Shown: positions 1 to 7,758 of the stretch, piece after piece
Layout: each line of letters starts with the position of its first letter
Numbering within the stretch: the first letter of the stretch is position 1
Assembly: GCA_018662225.1 (NCBI GenBank)
Contig: JABJGO010000055.1
Coordinates: 1-64,000 of the forward strand
Source: Rhodospirillales bacterium
GTDB lineage: Bacteria > Pseudomonadota > Alphaproteobacteria > Rhodospirillales > Casp-alpha2
Length of the DNA: 64,000 bases
Direction of reading: 5' to 3'
Notes under the pieces: generated by a model
Database searches by the model: none
The model's input: the letters and a program-made list of their open reading frames with translations, nothing else
What the model was told of the DNA's origin: nothing
Made by a program: the position numbers and the translations under genes

Positions 1-2
1 AA

Positions 3-359
3 ATTCAGAAACGTTATAGTGGTCGCATTCAACTTGTGGCTGGCAGCGATGATCAGGCCTTTGATTACTTTGCCTGGGGTGTGACGGCATGGGTTGCCGG
101 TGGCGCCAATGTGGCACCGGCTGAACACTGCGCCGTACTCGACGCGGCTGTGGCTGGTAATCTGGATGCCTCACGGGCGGCCATGGGCAAGCTCATGGGC
201 CTTTTGCAGAACATGGAAAGCGGCAAGTACAATCAGAAAGCCAAGTATGGTATGGAGCTGCAAGGCTATGACTGTGGTCTGACCCGACCACCGCTCATGC
301 CGTTGTCGGACGCTGAAAAATCCGCCTTTAAGGCTGATTTCGACTTCATGAAAGGCTAG
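3..359 (+). CDS. DapA-family (dihydrodipicolinate synthase/NAL-type) lyase, C-terminal fragment
   Basis: The frame is open from the first bases of the window, so the N-terminal half lies outside. About 118 residues are visible. They resemble the last strands and C-terminal helices of class I TIM-barrel aldolases of the DapA/NanA family: a VAGSDDQAF stretch, then AWVAGGANVAPAEH, then a helical tail with KYGMELQGYDCGLTRPPL. The Schiff-base lysine would be upstream, so the substrate cannot be named. The flavodoxin-like gene starts 6 bases after the stop, which suggests a shared transcript. Family assignment is by recognition of the conserved C-terminal pattern. Confidence 0.7.
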   Translation: MQKRYSGRIQLVAGSDDQAFDYFAWGVTAWVAGGANVAPAEHCAVLDAAVAGNLDASRAAMGKLMGLLQNMESGKYNQKAKYGMELQGYDCGLTRPPLMPLSDAEKSAFKADFDFMKG

Positions 360-365
360 GCTGTC

Positions 366-956
366 ATGAATGTTCTGGTTGTTCTGACCCACCCCATCAA
401 GGACTCGTTTAATCGAGATATTTTGCGGGCTGTTGAAGACGGCTTGGCGGACGCCGGTCACACGGTGAAGGTTGCTGATCTGTACGAAGAAGGTTTCCAG
501 CCGGCCATGATACCGGAAGACTTCGCCGTGTTTGAAGACTTGCCCCCACCGGCGGATGTTTTGGCAGAACAAGCGCGTGTTGAATGGTCTGATGCCATGG
601 TCTTCATCTTTCCCATCTGGTGGTGGTCAATGCCGGCCATGTTGAAAGGCTGGATGGACCGGGTTATGTGCTATGGCTGGGCATGGGTCGACCCGAGGGA
701 TCCCGATAGCGGCCACCTGAAGCACCGGAAACTGCTGGTGTTGGCAACGGCGGGCGATACCGCCAAGGCTTTCGCTAAACGCGGATACGATACGGCGCTC
801 GATACACAGCTTAACGTAGGGATTTGGAATTTCTGTGGTTTCAAGGACGTGACCACCCGCATTTTCCACGGTGTGCGGCAGGAGCCGCAGGAAGAGCTTC
901 GTGCGGCATATCTCAAGGAGGCGCGAGAGCTGGCTATCAATCAGTTCTCTGAGTAA
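366..956 (+). CDS. NAD(P)H oxidoreductase, flavodoxin-like fold (MdaB/KefF/NQO1 type)
   Basis: This 196-residue protein has the Flavodoxin_2 pattern of NAD(P)H:quinone oxidoreductases. It opens with an N-terminal MNVLVVLTHP strand-loop that binds FMN or FAD, and FPIWWWSMPAMLKGWMDRV near residues 80-100 is the family's FPLWW..PA.LKGW.DRV signature. Family members carry out two-electron reduction of quinones or other electrophiles in the cytoplasm. It follows the DapA-type gene by 6 bases. Its last 20 bases overlap the end of the convergent PAS-domain gene. The physiological substrate is not visible from the sequence. Confidence 0.85.
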   Translation: MNVLVVLTHPIKDSFNRDILRAVEDGLADAGHTVKVADLYEEGFQPAMIPEDFAVFEDLPPPADVLAEQARVEWSDAMVFIFPIWWWSMPAMLKGWMDRVMCYGWAWVDPRDPDSGHLKHRKLLVLATAGDTAKAFAKRGYDTALDTQLNVGIWNFCGFKDVTTRIFHGVRQEPQEELRAAYLKEARELAINQFSE

Positions 957-1434
957 GGCACATTAACTTATCGATTTTATGGCCATCTGTAGCGAGAGGG
1001 AGGAATACTTCCTCGATATGGATGTATTTTCGATCATCCCAAAAAATCGATCCGCTCGTGGAGCCAATCAGGCGTTCCTTGTAAAGCTTCTCTTTGAAAT
1101 CCATATCTGACTGAAACTGTCCACCCTCTGGCCCGATGTCTCGCGGGCTTTTTCCGGTCATTTCATATCCAAATGTATCAGTGATTTCCATCCCCCACAG
1201 ACGTGCCAGGCAATCAAAGGGGCTCGTTGCAACAATATCAAAGACGGCGACCCACCCGTACCATTCTTGAAAGTCCTCCAGTTCGAAGTTCTTCCATGCT
1301 GGTAAGCCCGTACCAATCCGTTTGCTGTTCCAGAGTTCTACGAACGGCTGCAATTTTTTGAATGTGGAAGCAGGCGCATCCAGTTCATGGAACTGTACTG
1401 ACCAGTCGAAATTATCGTCTTCCGGTGTATGCAT
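937..1434 (-). CDS. PAS_5-family single-domain PAS protein
   Basis: This 165-residue protein resembles the alphaproteobacterial PAS_5 family: one PAS fold with no attached output domain. Typical features are a long N-terminal helix (QPFVELWNSKRIG), LPAWKNFELEDFQEWYGWVAVFDI, then LARLWGMEITDTFGYEMTGKSPRDI. Such proteins are presumed sensory or ligand-binding, but no role is established. It is the last gene of the minus-strand ferredoxin-AOR-MoaD series, 28 bases after the MoaD-like gene, so co-expression with the aldehyde oxidoreductase is likely. Its 3' end overlaps the convergent flavodoxin-like gene by 20 bases. Confidence 0.75.
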   Translation of the reverse strand: MHTPEDDNFDWSVQFHELDAPASTFKKLQPFVELWNSKRIGTGLPAWKNFELEDFQEWYGWVAVFDIVATSPFDCLARLWGMEITDTFGYEMTGKSPRDIGPEGGQFQSDMDFKEKLYKERLIGSTSGSIFWDDRKYIHIEEVFLPLATDGHKIDKLMCLTQRTD

Positions 1435-1462
1435 ACCACATCCATCATGGCTTCGTTTGGGT

Positions 1463-1711
1463 TCAGCCGCCTTTAAGCGGCGGCATCAGGGACAGGTTGT
1501 CGCCATCGTTCAAGGTTACAATGTCGGTTTCTGATGGTCTGACCGCTTTGTCGTTGAGCACCAACAGGTACCGTCCATCCACTTCGCCGCCCAGATGCCG
1601 GATTAGTCCGGCGGGCGTGCTGCCATCCGGCACGTCGATCTCGGCTGTGGTGCCCGATCCTTCGGGCAACAGGCGCGAGAACAGGCCTCTGGTTTTCAGC
1701 GTTATCTTCAT
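1463..1711 (-). CDS. MoaD/ThiS-family sulfur-carrier protein
   Basis: This 82-residue beta-grasp protein ends in the diagnostic Gly-Gly (MPPLKGG), which in MoaD and ThiS is adenylated and converted to a thiocarboxylate. The length and the LNDGDNLSLMPP motif fit MoaD-like carriers. It lies directly downstream of the aldehyde ferredoxin oxidoreductase gene, 28 bases after its stop. MoaD-like genes are known beside AOR genes, where they are thought to serve maturation of the pyranopterin cofactor. The likely role is therefore cofactor sulfuration dedicated to this enzyme. This is inferred from position, because a housekeeping MoaD is expected elsewhere in the genome. Confidence 0.85.
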   Translation of the reverse strand: MKITLKTRGLFSRLLPEGSGTTAEIDVPDGSTPAGLIRHLGGEVDGRYLLVLNDKAVRPSETDIVTLNDGDNLSLMPPLKGG

Positions 1712-1739
1712 GGAACGCTACCCGACTTGTCCGCTCTGA

Positions 1740-3563
1740 TCAGAGACCAAGCCGATCAATGGTTTCATTGGTGGGCACGCCATCTTCTGTCCAGCCGCGC
1801 AGCTCATAATACTCGGGCAGCATGATGGACAACTCGTTGACCTTACCTTCGGCGCTGCCCTCGGTGAGCGGCACTTCGAGCAGGCGTTTTGGCAAGGTGT
1901 CATCGGCTTTGGTCAAACCGGCGGCCAGGTTAAACCGGCGCTCCAGGTTCCAGACCCGCTCACCCGTCAGGGTCATGCGATCCTCGTCCCACGTACCGGG
2001 CAGATCACTGTCCAGCAACTGGGCGAAGTGCTCAGGTCCCATACCCGCGTCACCCACAAACAGGCACAGTCCGGTGGAATCAACGGTGGCGACCTGGTCT
2101 TGTGAATCTTTGCATGGCTGTGCCTTGCCGTTACCACTGATGTCTTCCATGTCTTCTTCGAATACAGCGTGTCTCAAGTGACAGGCACCGCGGTTGGACG
2201 TGGCATAGCCAAGCCCCATACCTTGTAGGGCGCGTCCGTCATAACCGGCAAATTCCTGGCCCTTCACATGCATGGCGATTTCCGGGTGGCCGTATTTTTC
2301 GCACATGAGCTTGGAGCCCATACCCAGAATGGCCCCGAATCCTTCACCCGTGCCTGTTTTCTCAGACATAACAGTAAGGGCTTCGGCGCTGCCAAAATTA
2401 AGGGCGACACCGTCTGTGTCAGCATCCGTAATTATACCTTTTTCGTACAGTTCCATCGCCGCCGCCAGCGTACCGCCGAAGGAAATGGGATCATAACCAT
2501 GTTCGTTGCTCATAAATCCGGCAAAGGTCAACGCATCGATGTCATCCACACCCACCATAGGCCCAAAGGCAAAGGCGGTTTCGTATTCCAGACCGCCAGA
2601 GGCCAGCTTGTATTCAGGCCGGTTGACGATGGTGAAGTGATTTTCGTCGATATGCGCCACACGCCCACAGGCAATGGTGCAGCCGAAACAGGCCTTGTTG
2701 GTGACCAGATTACGATGACCGGATTTGGTGGTTTCCATCATGGCCGTCGGGTTGATCTTATCCACACCGTCAAATCGAACGGTTTCGAAGTTGCGCGTGG
2801 GCAGGCCACCGAATTCCTGCATCATGTCGATCATGGCGTTGGTGCCGAACTCGGTCAGCTCTTTGCGGCCATCGTTTTCTGCCAGTACCTTATGCGTGTT
2901 CTGTACGGCTTCCATGAACTTGGCAGGATCATCCGAGACCACACCCTTGGTGCCACGTACAGCCACTGCTTTCAGGTTTTTCGACCCCATCACAGCGCCC
3001 ACGCCGCTTCGGCCGGCGGCACGGTGCAAATCATTGACCACGGCGGCATAACGAACCAGATTTTCACCGGACTGACCACAGGATGCCACTTTGATCAGCG
3101 GGTCCTTGTGATGCTTTTTGATCCAGCTTTCCGTATTCCAAACCGTGGTGCCCCAGATTTCATCAGCAGGCAGAATTTCCACGGTGTCATCGATGATGTT
3201 CAGATAAATCGGCTTCTTCGCAGCGCCTTCAATAAGCAACAGATCGTATCCGGCGAATTTCAGCTCAGCGCCGAACTTGCCGCCTGAATTGGAACACGCA
3301 ATGGCGTTGGTCAGCGGGCCTTTGGTAATCACGGAATAGCGGCCACTGGTGGGCGCCATTGTACCAGTCAGGGGGCCGGTGGCGAAAATCAGGACATTGT
3401 CCGGCCCAAGCGGGTCGGCTTTGGGGTCCATGTTTTCCCACAGATATTTACTGCCCAGTCCGCGCTGGCCCAGATAGGCCTCGGCCCATTCCATGTTCAG
3501 CGGTTCTGCTTCGGCGGTTCCCTTGGTGAGGTTCACCCGTAAAATCTGACCTTGCCATGCCAT
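1740..3563 (-). CDS. aor: Aldehyde ferredoxin oxidoreductase family protein (W/Mo-bis-pyranopterin)
   Basis: This 607-residue protein is full length for the AOR family (about 600-620). The N-terminal half carries the pyranopterin-binding domain, with GLGSKYLWENMDP, ATGPLTGTMAPTSGRY and SNSGGKFGAELKFAGYD. The [4Fe-4S] ligands are CFGCTIAC around residues 292-299, with a distal cysteine in DSTGLCLFVGD near residue 500. Family members oxidise aldehydes to carboxylic acids and pass electrons to ferredoxin. The start is set by AGGAGAA 6 bases upstream of the ATG. A multi-cluster ferredoxin gene sits 35 bases upstream and a MoaD-like gene downstream, the arrangement known for bacterial AorA-AorB complexes. 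No AorC-like flavin subunit is present in the window. The aldehyde substrate and metal are unknown. Confidence 0.93.
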   Translation of the reverse strand: MAWQGQILRVNLTKGTAEAEPLNMEWAEAYLGQRGLGSKYLWENMDPKADPLGPDNVLIFATGPLTGTMAPTSGRYSVITKGPLTNAIACSNSGGKFGAELKFAGYDLLLIEGAAKKPIYLNIIDDTVEILPADEIWGTTVWNTESWIKKHHKDPLIKVASCGQSGENLVRYAAVVNDLHRAAGRSGVGAVMGSKNLKAVAVRGTKGVVSDDPAKFMEAVQNTHKVLAENDGRKELTEFGTNAMIDMMQEFGGLPTRNFETVRFDGVDKINPTAMMETTKSGHRNLVTNKACFGCTIACGRVAHIDENHFTIVNRPEYKLASGGLEYETAFAFGPMVGVDDIDALTFAGFMSNEHGYDPISFGGTLAAAMELYEKGIITDADTDGVALNFGSAEALTVMSEKTGTGEGFGAILGMGSKLMCEKYGHPEIAMHVKGQEFAGYDGRALQGMGLGYATSNRGACHLRHAVFEEDMEDISGNGKAQPCKDSQDQVATVDSTGLCLFVGDAGMGPEHFAQLLDSDLPGTWDEDRMTLTGERVWNLERRFNLAAGLTKADDTLPKRLLEVPLTEGSAEGKVNELSIMLPEYYELRGWTEDGVPTNETIDRLGL

Positions 3564-3598
3564 ATCGATATTCTCCTGAATTTTATTCTTACGGGGGC

Positions 3599-4030
3599 TT
3601 ACGCCGCTTTGGATTCTGCTGGTGCAACGCCATAGGTAATGGCGTCAGTGGGGCAGGCTTTCGCGCATTGCGGGTCGCCACCACACAGGTCACACTTGGT
3701 AACCTTGCCGGTGTCCTGATTGTAATTGATGGTGCCATAGGGGCACGCGATGGTGCAGACTTTACAGCCGACACATTTGTCATCAGTTACCTCAACTGCG
3801 CCGGTCTCCGCACTACGCGTGATGGCGCCCGTCGGGCAGGCCTGCATGCACCAGGCATCCGAGCACTGGGTGCAGGTATAGGGAACTGATCGGATCCCGT
3901 GATCTATTTCAAAAATCTTGATACGTGAACGGGCCGGATTGAACGAGCCGGTGTGCTCATAAGAACACGCCATTTCACACTGTAGACAGCTTGTACATTT
4001 TCCGGCGTCAATGATTAGTGACTTATGCAC
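3599..4030 (-). CDS. Multi-cluster 4Fe-4S ferredoxin, AOR electron-transfer partner (AorA/HycB-like)
   Basis: The protein is 143 residues from a GTG start preceded by AGGAGGGG at 5 bases. A longer frame exists upstream but has no comparable ribosome-binding site. Four cysteine clusters are visible in order: CTSCLQCEMAC, CTQCSDAWCMQACP, CVGCKVCTIACP, and CDLCGGDPQCAKACP. This layout is that of HycB/DmsB-type ferredoxin subunits that bind several [4Fe-4S] clusters. It is the first gene of the AOR operon and probably takes electrons from the AOR subunit. The final acceptor (NAD, quinone or other) is not encoded nearby. Confidence 0.92.
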   Translation of the reverse strand: MHKSLIIDAGKCTSCLQCEMACSYEHTGSFNPARSRIKIFEIDHGIRSVPYTCTQCSDAWCMQACPTGAITRSAETGAVEVTDDKCVGCKVCTIACPYGTINYNQDTGKVTKCDLCGGDPQCAKACPTDAITYGVAPAESKAA

Positions 4031-4138
4031 GATTACCCCTCCTGAGATTTTATTTGTTGCCAAGCATACTAACGAACATTTGCCCTTTGGGAACCCCTGA
4101 ACAGGCCATTTATGCAGGAATCTTCAGATGCCTATCCC

Positions 4139-5035
4139 TTAAGCAATAGTCGCCCGCACCCAATCCATGAATTTCTCGGCTTCCGGGCTGAGCTTGTGGT
4201 TGCTGGATGTAACCAGAAAACAGGCGTGGTCGGTCTCGATCTCGTGGCTGAACGGTTTGATCAGCTCATCCGTGCCACTGAAATTTTCCCATAAGGTCGA
4301 ATAACACATCATCAACCCGCCGCCAGCTTGCGCTAACTGTGCGGCCAGCACCCATGTATCCACCTGGGTGCTGGGAATATCGGACACATCAGGTGCCCCA
4401 TCCTGGCTGTCCAGCCCGTTCAGCCATTTTGTCCAGATACCGCTGCTGCCTGCAACTTGATAAACCATATGGTCGGAAAGTTCGGACACCGTGCCGGGCG
4501 CGGCCTTGCCGTTTGCCAAATGAGGCGCACACACCGGAAAGAACGTCTCCGTGGTCAGCTTTTCCAGGTTGGTGCCCGGCCACTGACCATCACCAAAACG
4601 AAGATCGATATCCACACCATCCCAATCCCGATCGCTCGGCCACAATGCTGTCACCAACCGAATGGGGATTCGGGGGTGCTGTATTTGGAATTCAGGCAAT
4701 ACTTTATACAGCCATGTGGAGGCGATGGTGGCGGCGACCCGGATGGTCAGGGCTTTCGCCGCATTGCTGCCAAAGACCTCACGCGTTCCCTCAGTCAACT
4801 TGAGAAACCCGTCACGAACAGACGGCAGATACGCCTCGCCGGTATCGGTCAGTTTCAGGCTCCGCGTTAGTCGGTGGAACAGGGGGCGTCCCAGATGCCG
4901 TTCCAGTGCCTTGACCTTCTGACTGACGGCGGCTTGCGTCACATTCATTTCCTTTGCGGCCTCGGTAAAGCTCAGGTGCCGGGCGCTGGCTTCGAAGGCA
5001 TGTATCCAGTTTACGGGTGGAAGGTTGTTGCTCAT
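4139..5035 (-). CDS. LysR-family transcriptional regulator (GcvA-like)
   Basis: This 298-residue protein has an N-terminal winged HTH: WIHAFEASARHLSFTEAA, then VTQAAVSQKVKALERHLG, then LFHRLTRSLKLTDTGEAYL. A substrate-binding domain follows, with WPSDRDWDGVDIDLRFGDGQWPG, typical of the GcvA subgroup. It is transcribed divergently from the MttB-like methyltransferase gene, with 151 bases between the start codons. It ends upstream of the ferredoxin-AOR operon on the same strand. Divergence makes the methyltransferase gene the most likely target, and a palindrome at 5077-5097 is a candidate operator. The inducer is unknown. Confidence 0.93.
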   Translation of the reverse strand: MSNNLPPVNWIHAFEASARHLSFTEAAKEMNVTQAAVSQKVKALERHLGRPLFHRLTRSLKLTDTGEAYLPSVRDGFLKLTEGTREVFGSNAAKALTIRVAATIASTWLYKVLPEFQIQHPRIPIRLVTALWPSDRDWDGVDIDLRFGDGQWPGTNLEKLTTETFFPVCAPHLANGKAAPGTVSELSDHMVYQVAGSSGIWTKWLNGLDSQDGAPDVSDIPSTQVDTWVLAAQLAQAGGGLMMCYSTLWENFSGTDELIKPFSHEIETDHACFLVTSSNHKLSPEAEKFMDWVRATIA

Positions 5036-5076
5036 GGTGGCGTACTCTCGATTGGAATTCGTAGATGGGCAAGCGG

Positions 5077-5097
5077 TGACCTAGTTTTTCTAGGTCA
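5077..5097. promoter_or_regulatory. Inverted repeat between LysR gene and mttB-like gene, candidate operator
   Basis: TGACCTAG and CTAGGTCA form a perfect 8-base inverted repeat separated by TTTTT. It lies in the 151-base divergent promoter region, 42 bases from the LysR start and 90 bases from the methyltransferase start. LysR-type regulators bind T-N11-A dyads in such positions. The assignment is by position and symmetry only. The repeat could also form a weak RNA hairpin. Confidence 0.5.
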
Positions 5098-5186
5098 TGA
5101 TGCTGAGAATACTCCGTTGTATCGCTTTAGGGAAAGGCTTTAAGTAGACTTATTCGGTAAAACGGTTGGCAAAAAGGCGTCCTGAT

Positions 5187-6749
5187 ATGAGCAACCCGGA
5201 ACAAACTGGTCGTCGCGGCGGGCGTGCCGCTCGCACCGCCATTCGTCAGGCCCCGATCCCTGAGGACAAACGGGTTATCCGTCCCGGCATGGAAGGTGGG
5301 CGTTTCAAGGCGCTGACCGACGCTGAAGTGGAGCGCATTCACCGGGCGGCGCTGGACGTTCTGGAAAACATTGGCTTGGCCGACGCCATTCCATCCTGCA
5401 TCGACCTGGTGGTAAATGCCGGTGGCACGCTGACCGATGAAGGACGATTGTTGTTTCCCCGTGCGTTGATCGAAGACACCGTTGCGAACGCGGCCCGGAA
5501 TTTCCCGCTCTATGCGCAGGACCCCAAATACGATCTGGAGCCATGGGGACAGAAAGTGCACTTCGGGACCGCCGGTGCCGCCGTCCATATCTATGAGCCC
5601 GATACCAACGAATACCGTGAATCCACCCTGGAGGACCTCTACAACATTGGCCGCATTGTGCAGGAAATGGACAACATCCACTTCTTCCAACGCTCCGTTG
5701 TGCCGCGCGATATCCCTGATCCCGCCGACATGGACCTGAACACCTGCTACGCGGCGGTCAAGAGCACCACCAAGCATGTGGGCACATCCATGGTGCACCC
5801 GGATCATGTAACCGAGGCGCTGGAGATGCTGCACGTGATCGCGGGTGGCGAAGACAAATGGCGTGCCCGCCCGTTCGTCAGCCAGTCAAACTGCTTCGTT
5901 GTGCCGCCCATGAAGTTCGCCGAAGACGCCAGTGCGGCGCTCGAGGTTGCCGTGCGTGGCGGCATGCCTGTGTTGCTGCTGGCCGCTGGTCAGGCTGGCG
6001 CCACCAGCCCGGCGGCGCTGGCCGGTGCGGTTATGCAGGAAGTGGCCGAGGTTCTGGCCGGGCTTGTGTACGTAAACCTGCTCGTGCCGGGCCACCCGGC
6101 GATCTTTGGGACCTGGCCGTTCGTGTCTGATCTGCGCACCGGTGCTATGTCCGGCGGTTCCGGCGAACAGGCCTTGCTCAGTGCGGCCTGTGCCCAGATG
6201 GCCAACTTCTATGATCTGTGCGGCGGTATACCGGCTGGTATGACCGACGCCAAGACCCCCGATGCTCAGCACGGCTATGAGAAAGGCTATACCGAAACCC
6301 TGTTGGCCCATTCAGGCGCCAACCTGATCTACGAATCAGCCGGTATGCAGGGCAGCTTGCTTGGCTTCAGTATGGAAGCGCTGGTCATCGATAACGACAT
6401 GATTGGCGGCATTTTGCGCACCGTGCGCGGTATTGAAGTCACCGAAGACAGCCTGTCGATCGAGACCTTGCGCGACGTATGCACAAATGGTCCCGGTCAC
6501 TACCTCGGCCATGAACAGACGCTGGAACGCATGGAATCCGAATACGTGTACCCGGTCATCGGTGATCGCAAGAGCCCCAAGGAATGGGTAGAAGCCGGAT
6601 CCGAACACATCATGGACGCCGCCAAACGCCGGGTCCGCGAAATCATCGACGGCAAACACCCCAGCCACATCACACCCGAAATCGACGCAAAAATCCGCGC
6701 CAATCACAACATCCTGATGGACGAGAATATCTTTGTGGCGGTGGCTTGA
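5187..6749 (+). CDS. Trimethylamine methyltransferase (MttB) family protein, non-pyrrolysine type
   Basis: This 520-residue protein belongs to the MttB superfamily of TIM-barrel corrinoid-dependent methyltransferases. Visible features are an N-terminal RRGGRAAR basic stretch, LTDAEVERIHRAALDVLENIGL, and a C-terminal region ending in NHNILMD. The frame is uninterrupted, so there is no in-frame amber codon as in archaeal pyrrolysine MttB. Non-pyrrolysine members characterised elsewhere demethylate quaternary amines such as glycine betaine. No MttC-like corrinoid protein or corrinoid-reactivating gene is found nearby. It is divergent from a LysR regulator. The ATG at 5187 is preferred over a TTG 21 bases upstream, though neither has a strong ribosome-binding site. 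The substrate is unknown. Confidence 0.88.
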   Translation: MSNPEQTGRRGGRAARTAIRQAPIPEDKRVIRPGMEGGRFKALTDAEVERIHRAALDVLENIGLADAIPSCIDLVVNAGGTLTDEGRLLFPRALIEDTVANAARNFPLYAQDPKYDLEPWGQKVHFGTAGAAVHIYEPDTNEYRESTLEDLYNIGRIVQEMDNIHFFQRSVVPRDIPDPADMDLNTCYAAVKSTTKHVGTSMVHPDHVTEALEMLHVIAGGEDKWRARPFVSQSNCFVVPPMKFAEDASAALEVAVRGGMPVLLLAAGQAGATSPAALAGAVMQEVAEVLAGLVYVNLLVPGHPAIFGTWPFVSDLRTGAMSGGSGEQALLSAACAQMANFYDLCGGIPAGMTDAKTPDAQHGYEKGYTETLLAHSGANLIYESAGMQGSLLGFSMEALVIDNDMIGGILRTVRGIEVTEDSLSIETLRDVCTNGPGHYLGHEQTLERMESEYVYPVIGDRKSPKEWVEAGSEHIMDAAKRRVREIIDGKHPSHITPEIDAKIRANHNILMDENIFVAVA

Positions 6750-6760
6750 TTGGCATTACT

Positions 6761-7185
6761 TTAATCATAGTGGCTGATTATTTTTAGCTCGGAAGTAGTC
6801 ATGTCTATTTCCGGCGCGATTTTTGCCACAATAAAACCGACCCAGCCAAATCGAGGGTCAATTCCCTCCACATTTCCCACAGCATCGTTGGCGTGCTCAA
6901 CAGGAACCCAAATAACTACATCATCGGCTTTGAGACGATCCTGAAGGCGTATAGGCCGGAACGACGAAGCCTCCACCCTTGGAGGCAATCTTAAGCATAG
7001 CCATTTGTCGGCCATCCGGTTCTACCTTGACGGATTGCTCGGTGCCGAACTCCTTTTTAGCATTGAGTACAAGTCCAATAATACCTTTGCTGTGGTTGAA
7101 TATCCGTGTGCCCAAACTTGCACTGAGACTCTAGAAACGCCTCACCACTTTTGAAAGGCAGAGTAGTGGGTAGGGATTGCTCCAT
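6761..7185 (-). pseudogene. Frameshifted hypothetical gene (about 140 codons over three frames)
   Basis: Reading the minus strand from an ATG at 7185 (GGA just upstream) gives MEQSLPTTLPFKSGEAFLES. Near 7120 the sense passes to a second frame (FNHSKGIIGLVLNAKKEFGT, then VEPDGRQMAMLKIASKGGGFVV). Near 6960 it passes to a third frame (DRLKADDVVIWVPVEHANDAVGN, then GWVGFIVAKIAPEIDMTTSE) and stops at 6761. The pieces are contiguous and read as one protein-like chain, which suggests a gene with two indels of the same sense. I do not recognise the family. Two sequencing errors would look the same. It follows the mttB-like gene tail to tail. Confidence 0.6.
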
Positions 7186-7348
7186 ATTTCCTTTTTTAAA
7201 AGGCCAAATCATTTGATTTTCACCATTTTAGTTCAGTTGATGGTATGGCGTCGATGATAGATTGTTTTTATTCAACGATTTTTAAGTCAATATACTATAG
7301 AGGGTATTTCATGGCGTTTAGATATGAAAAACGGGAGCGCTAAACCAA

Positions 7349-7382
7349 TTGACAAAATCGTACATTTAAAAGTACAGTGTAC
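7349..7382 (+). promoter_or_regulatory. Candidate promoter and operator of the toxin-antitoxin pair
   Basis: TTGACA at 7349-7354 is a perfect -35 hexamer. TACAGT at 7373-7378, after 18 bases, is a 4/6 match to a -10 box. GTACAGTGTAC at 7372-7382 is an odd perfect palindrome overlapping the -10, and another GTAC lies just upstream. Type II antitoxins with an HTH domain usually bind such palindromes to repress their own operon. The toxin ATG at 7402 has no clear ribosome-binding site, so the leader would be short. Confidence 0.5.
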
Positions 7383-7401
7383 ATTATAAGATACAATATA
7401 G

Positions 7402-7758
7402 ATGTTAGATAAAAACAAGCAAATACCAGCCGTTTTTTACCGAACAGATAAGGGTATTGAACCTGTGCGAAAGTGGTTGGTGCAGCAGAACGTCGCTGAT
7501 CGGAAAATTATTGGTGGTGATCTGAAAGATGTTGAATATGGCTGGCCTGTGGGCATGCCGTTGTGTCGGGCGCTGGGATCAGGATTGTGGGAAGTTCGCA
7601 GTGACATATCGAATGGTCGAATTTCGCGGGTAATTTTCTGCATCTGGCAGGAGCAAATGGTGCTTCTGCACAGCTTTATCAAAAAGACCCAGAAGACCCC
7701 GGATGCGGATTTGAAATTGGCGCTAAAACGACGGAAGGAAGTTGAGAAAAATGGCTAA
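7402..7758 (+). CDS. HigB/Gp49-like toxin of RelE superfamily (type II TA)
   Basis: This 118-residue basic protein has the Gp49/HigB-like pattern: VFYRTDKGIEPVRKWL at the N-terminus, then MPLCRALGSGLWEVRSDI, RVIFCIWQEQMVLLHSFIKKTQKTP and a lysine-rich C-terminus. RelE-superfamily toxins are mRNA interferases, often ribosome-dependent. It overlaps the HTH antitoxin gene by 8 bases, in the toxin-first order characteristic of higBA. The start ATG lacks a Shine-Dalgarno sequence, which fits low toxin expression. Activity is inferred from family and context. Confidence 0.88.
   Translation: MLDKNKQIPAVFYRTDKGIEPVRKWLVQQNVADRKIIGGDLKDVEYGWPVGMPLCRALGSGLWEVRSDISNGRISRVIFCIWQEQMVLLHSFIKKTQKTPDADLKLALKRRKEVEKNG

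Noticed and set aside
2268-3287. 339-codon open frame on the plus strand, opposite the AOR gene
   Set aside because: It lies wholly antisense to a well-conserved AOR gene and has no recognisable motif; a shadow of codon bias.
5187-6749. Pyrrolysine (amber read-through) in the mttB-like gene
   Set aside because: The frame is uninterrupted with no in-frame TAG, and no pyl genes are present.
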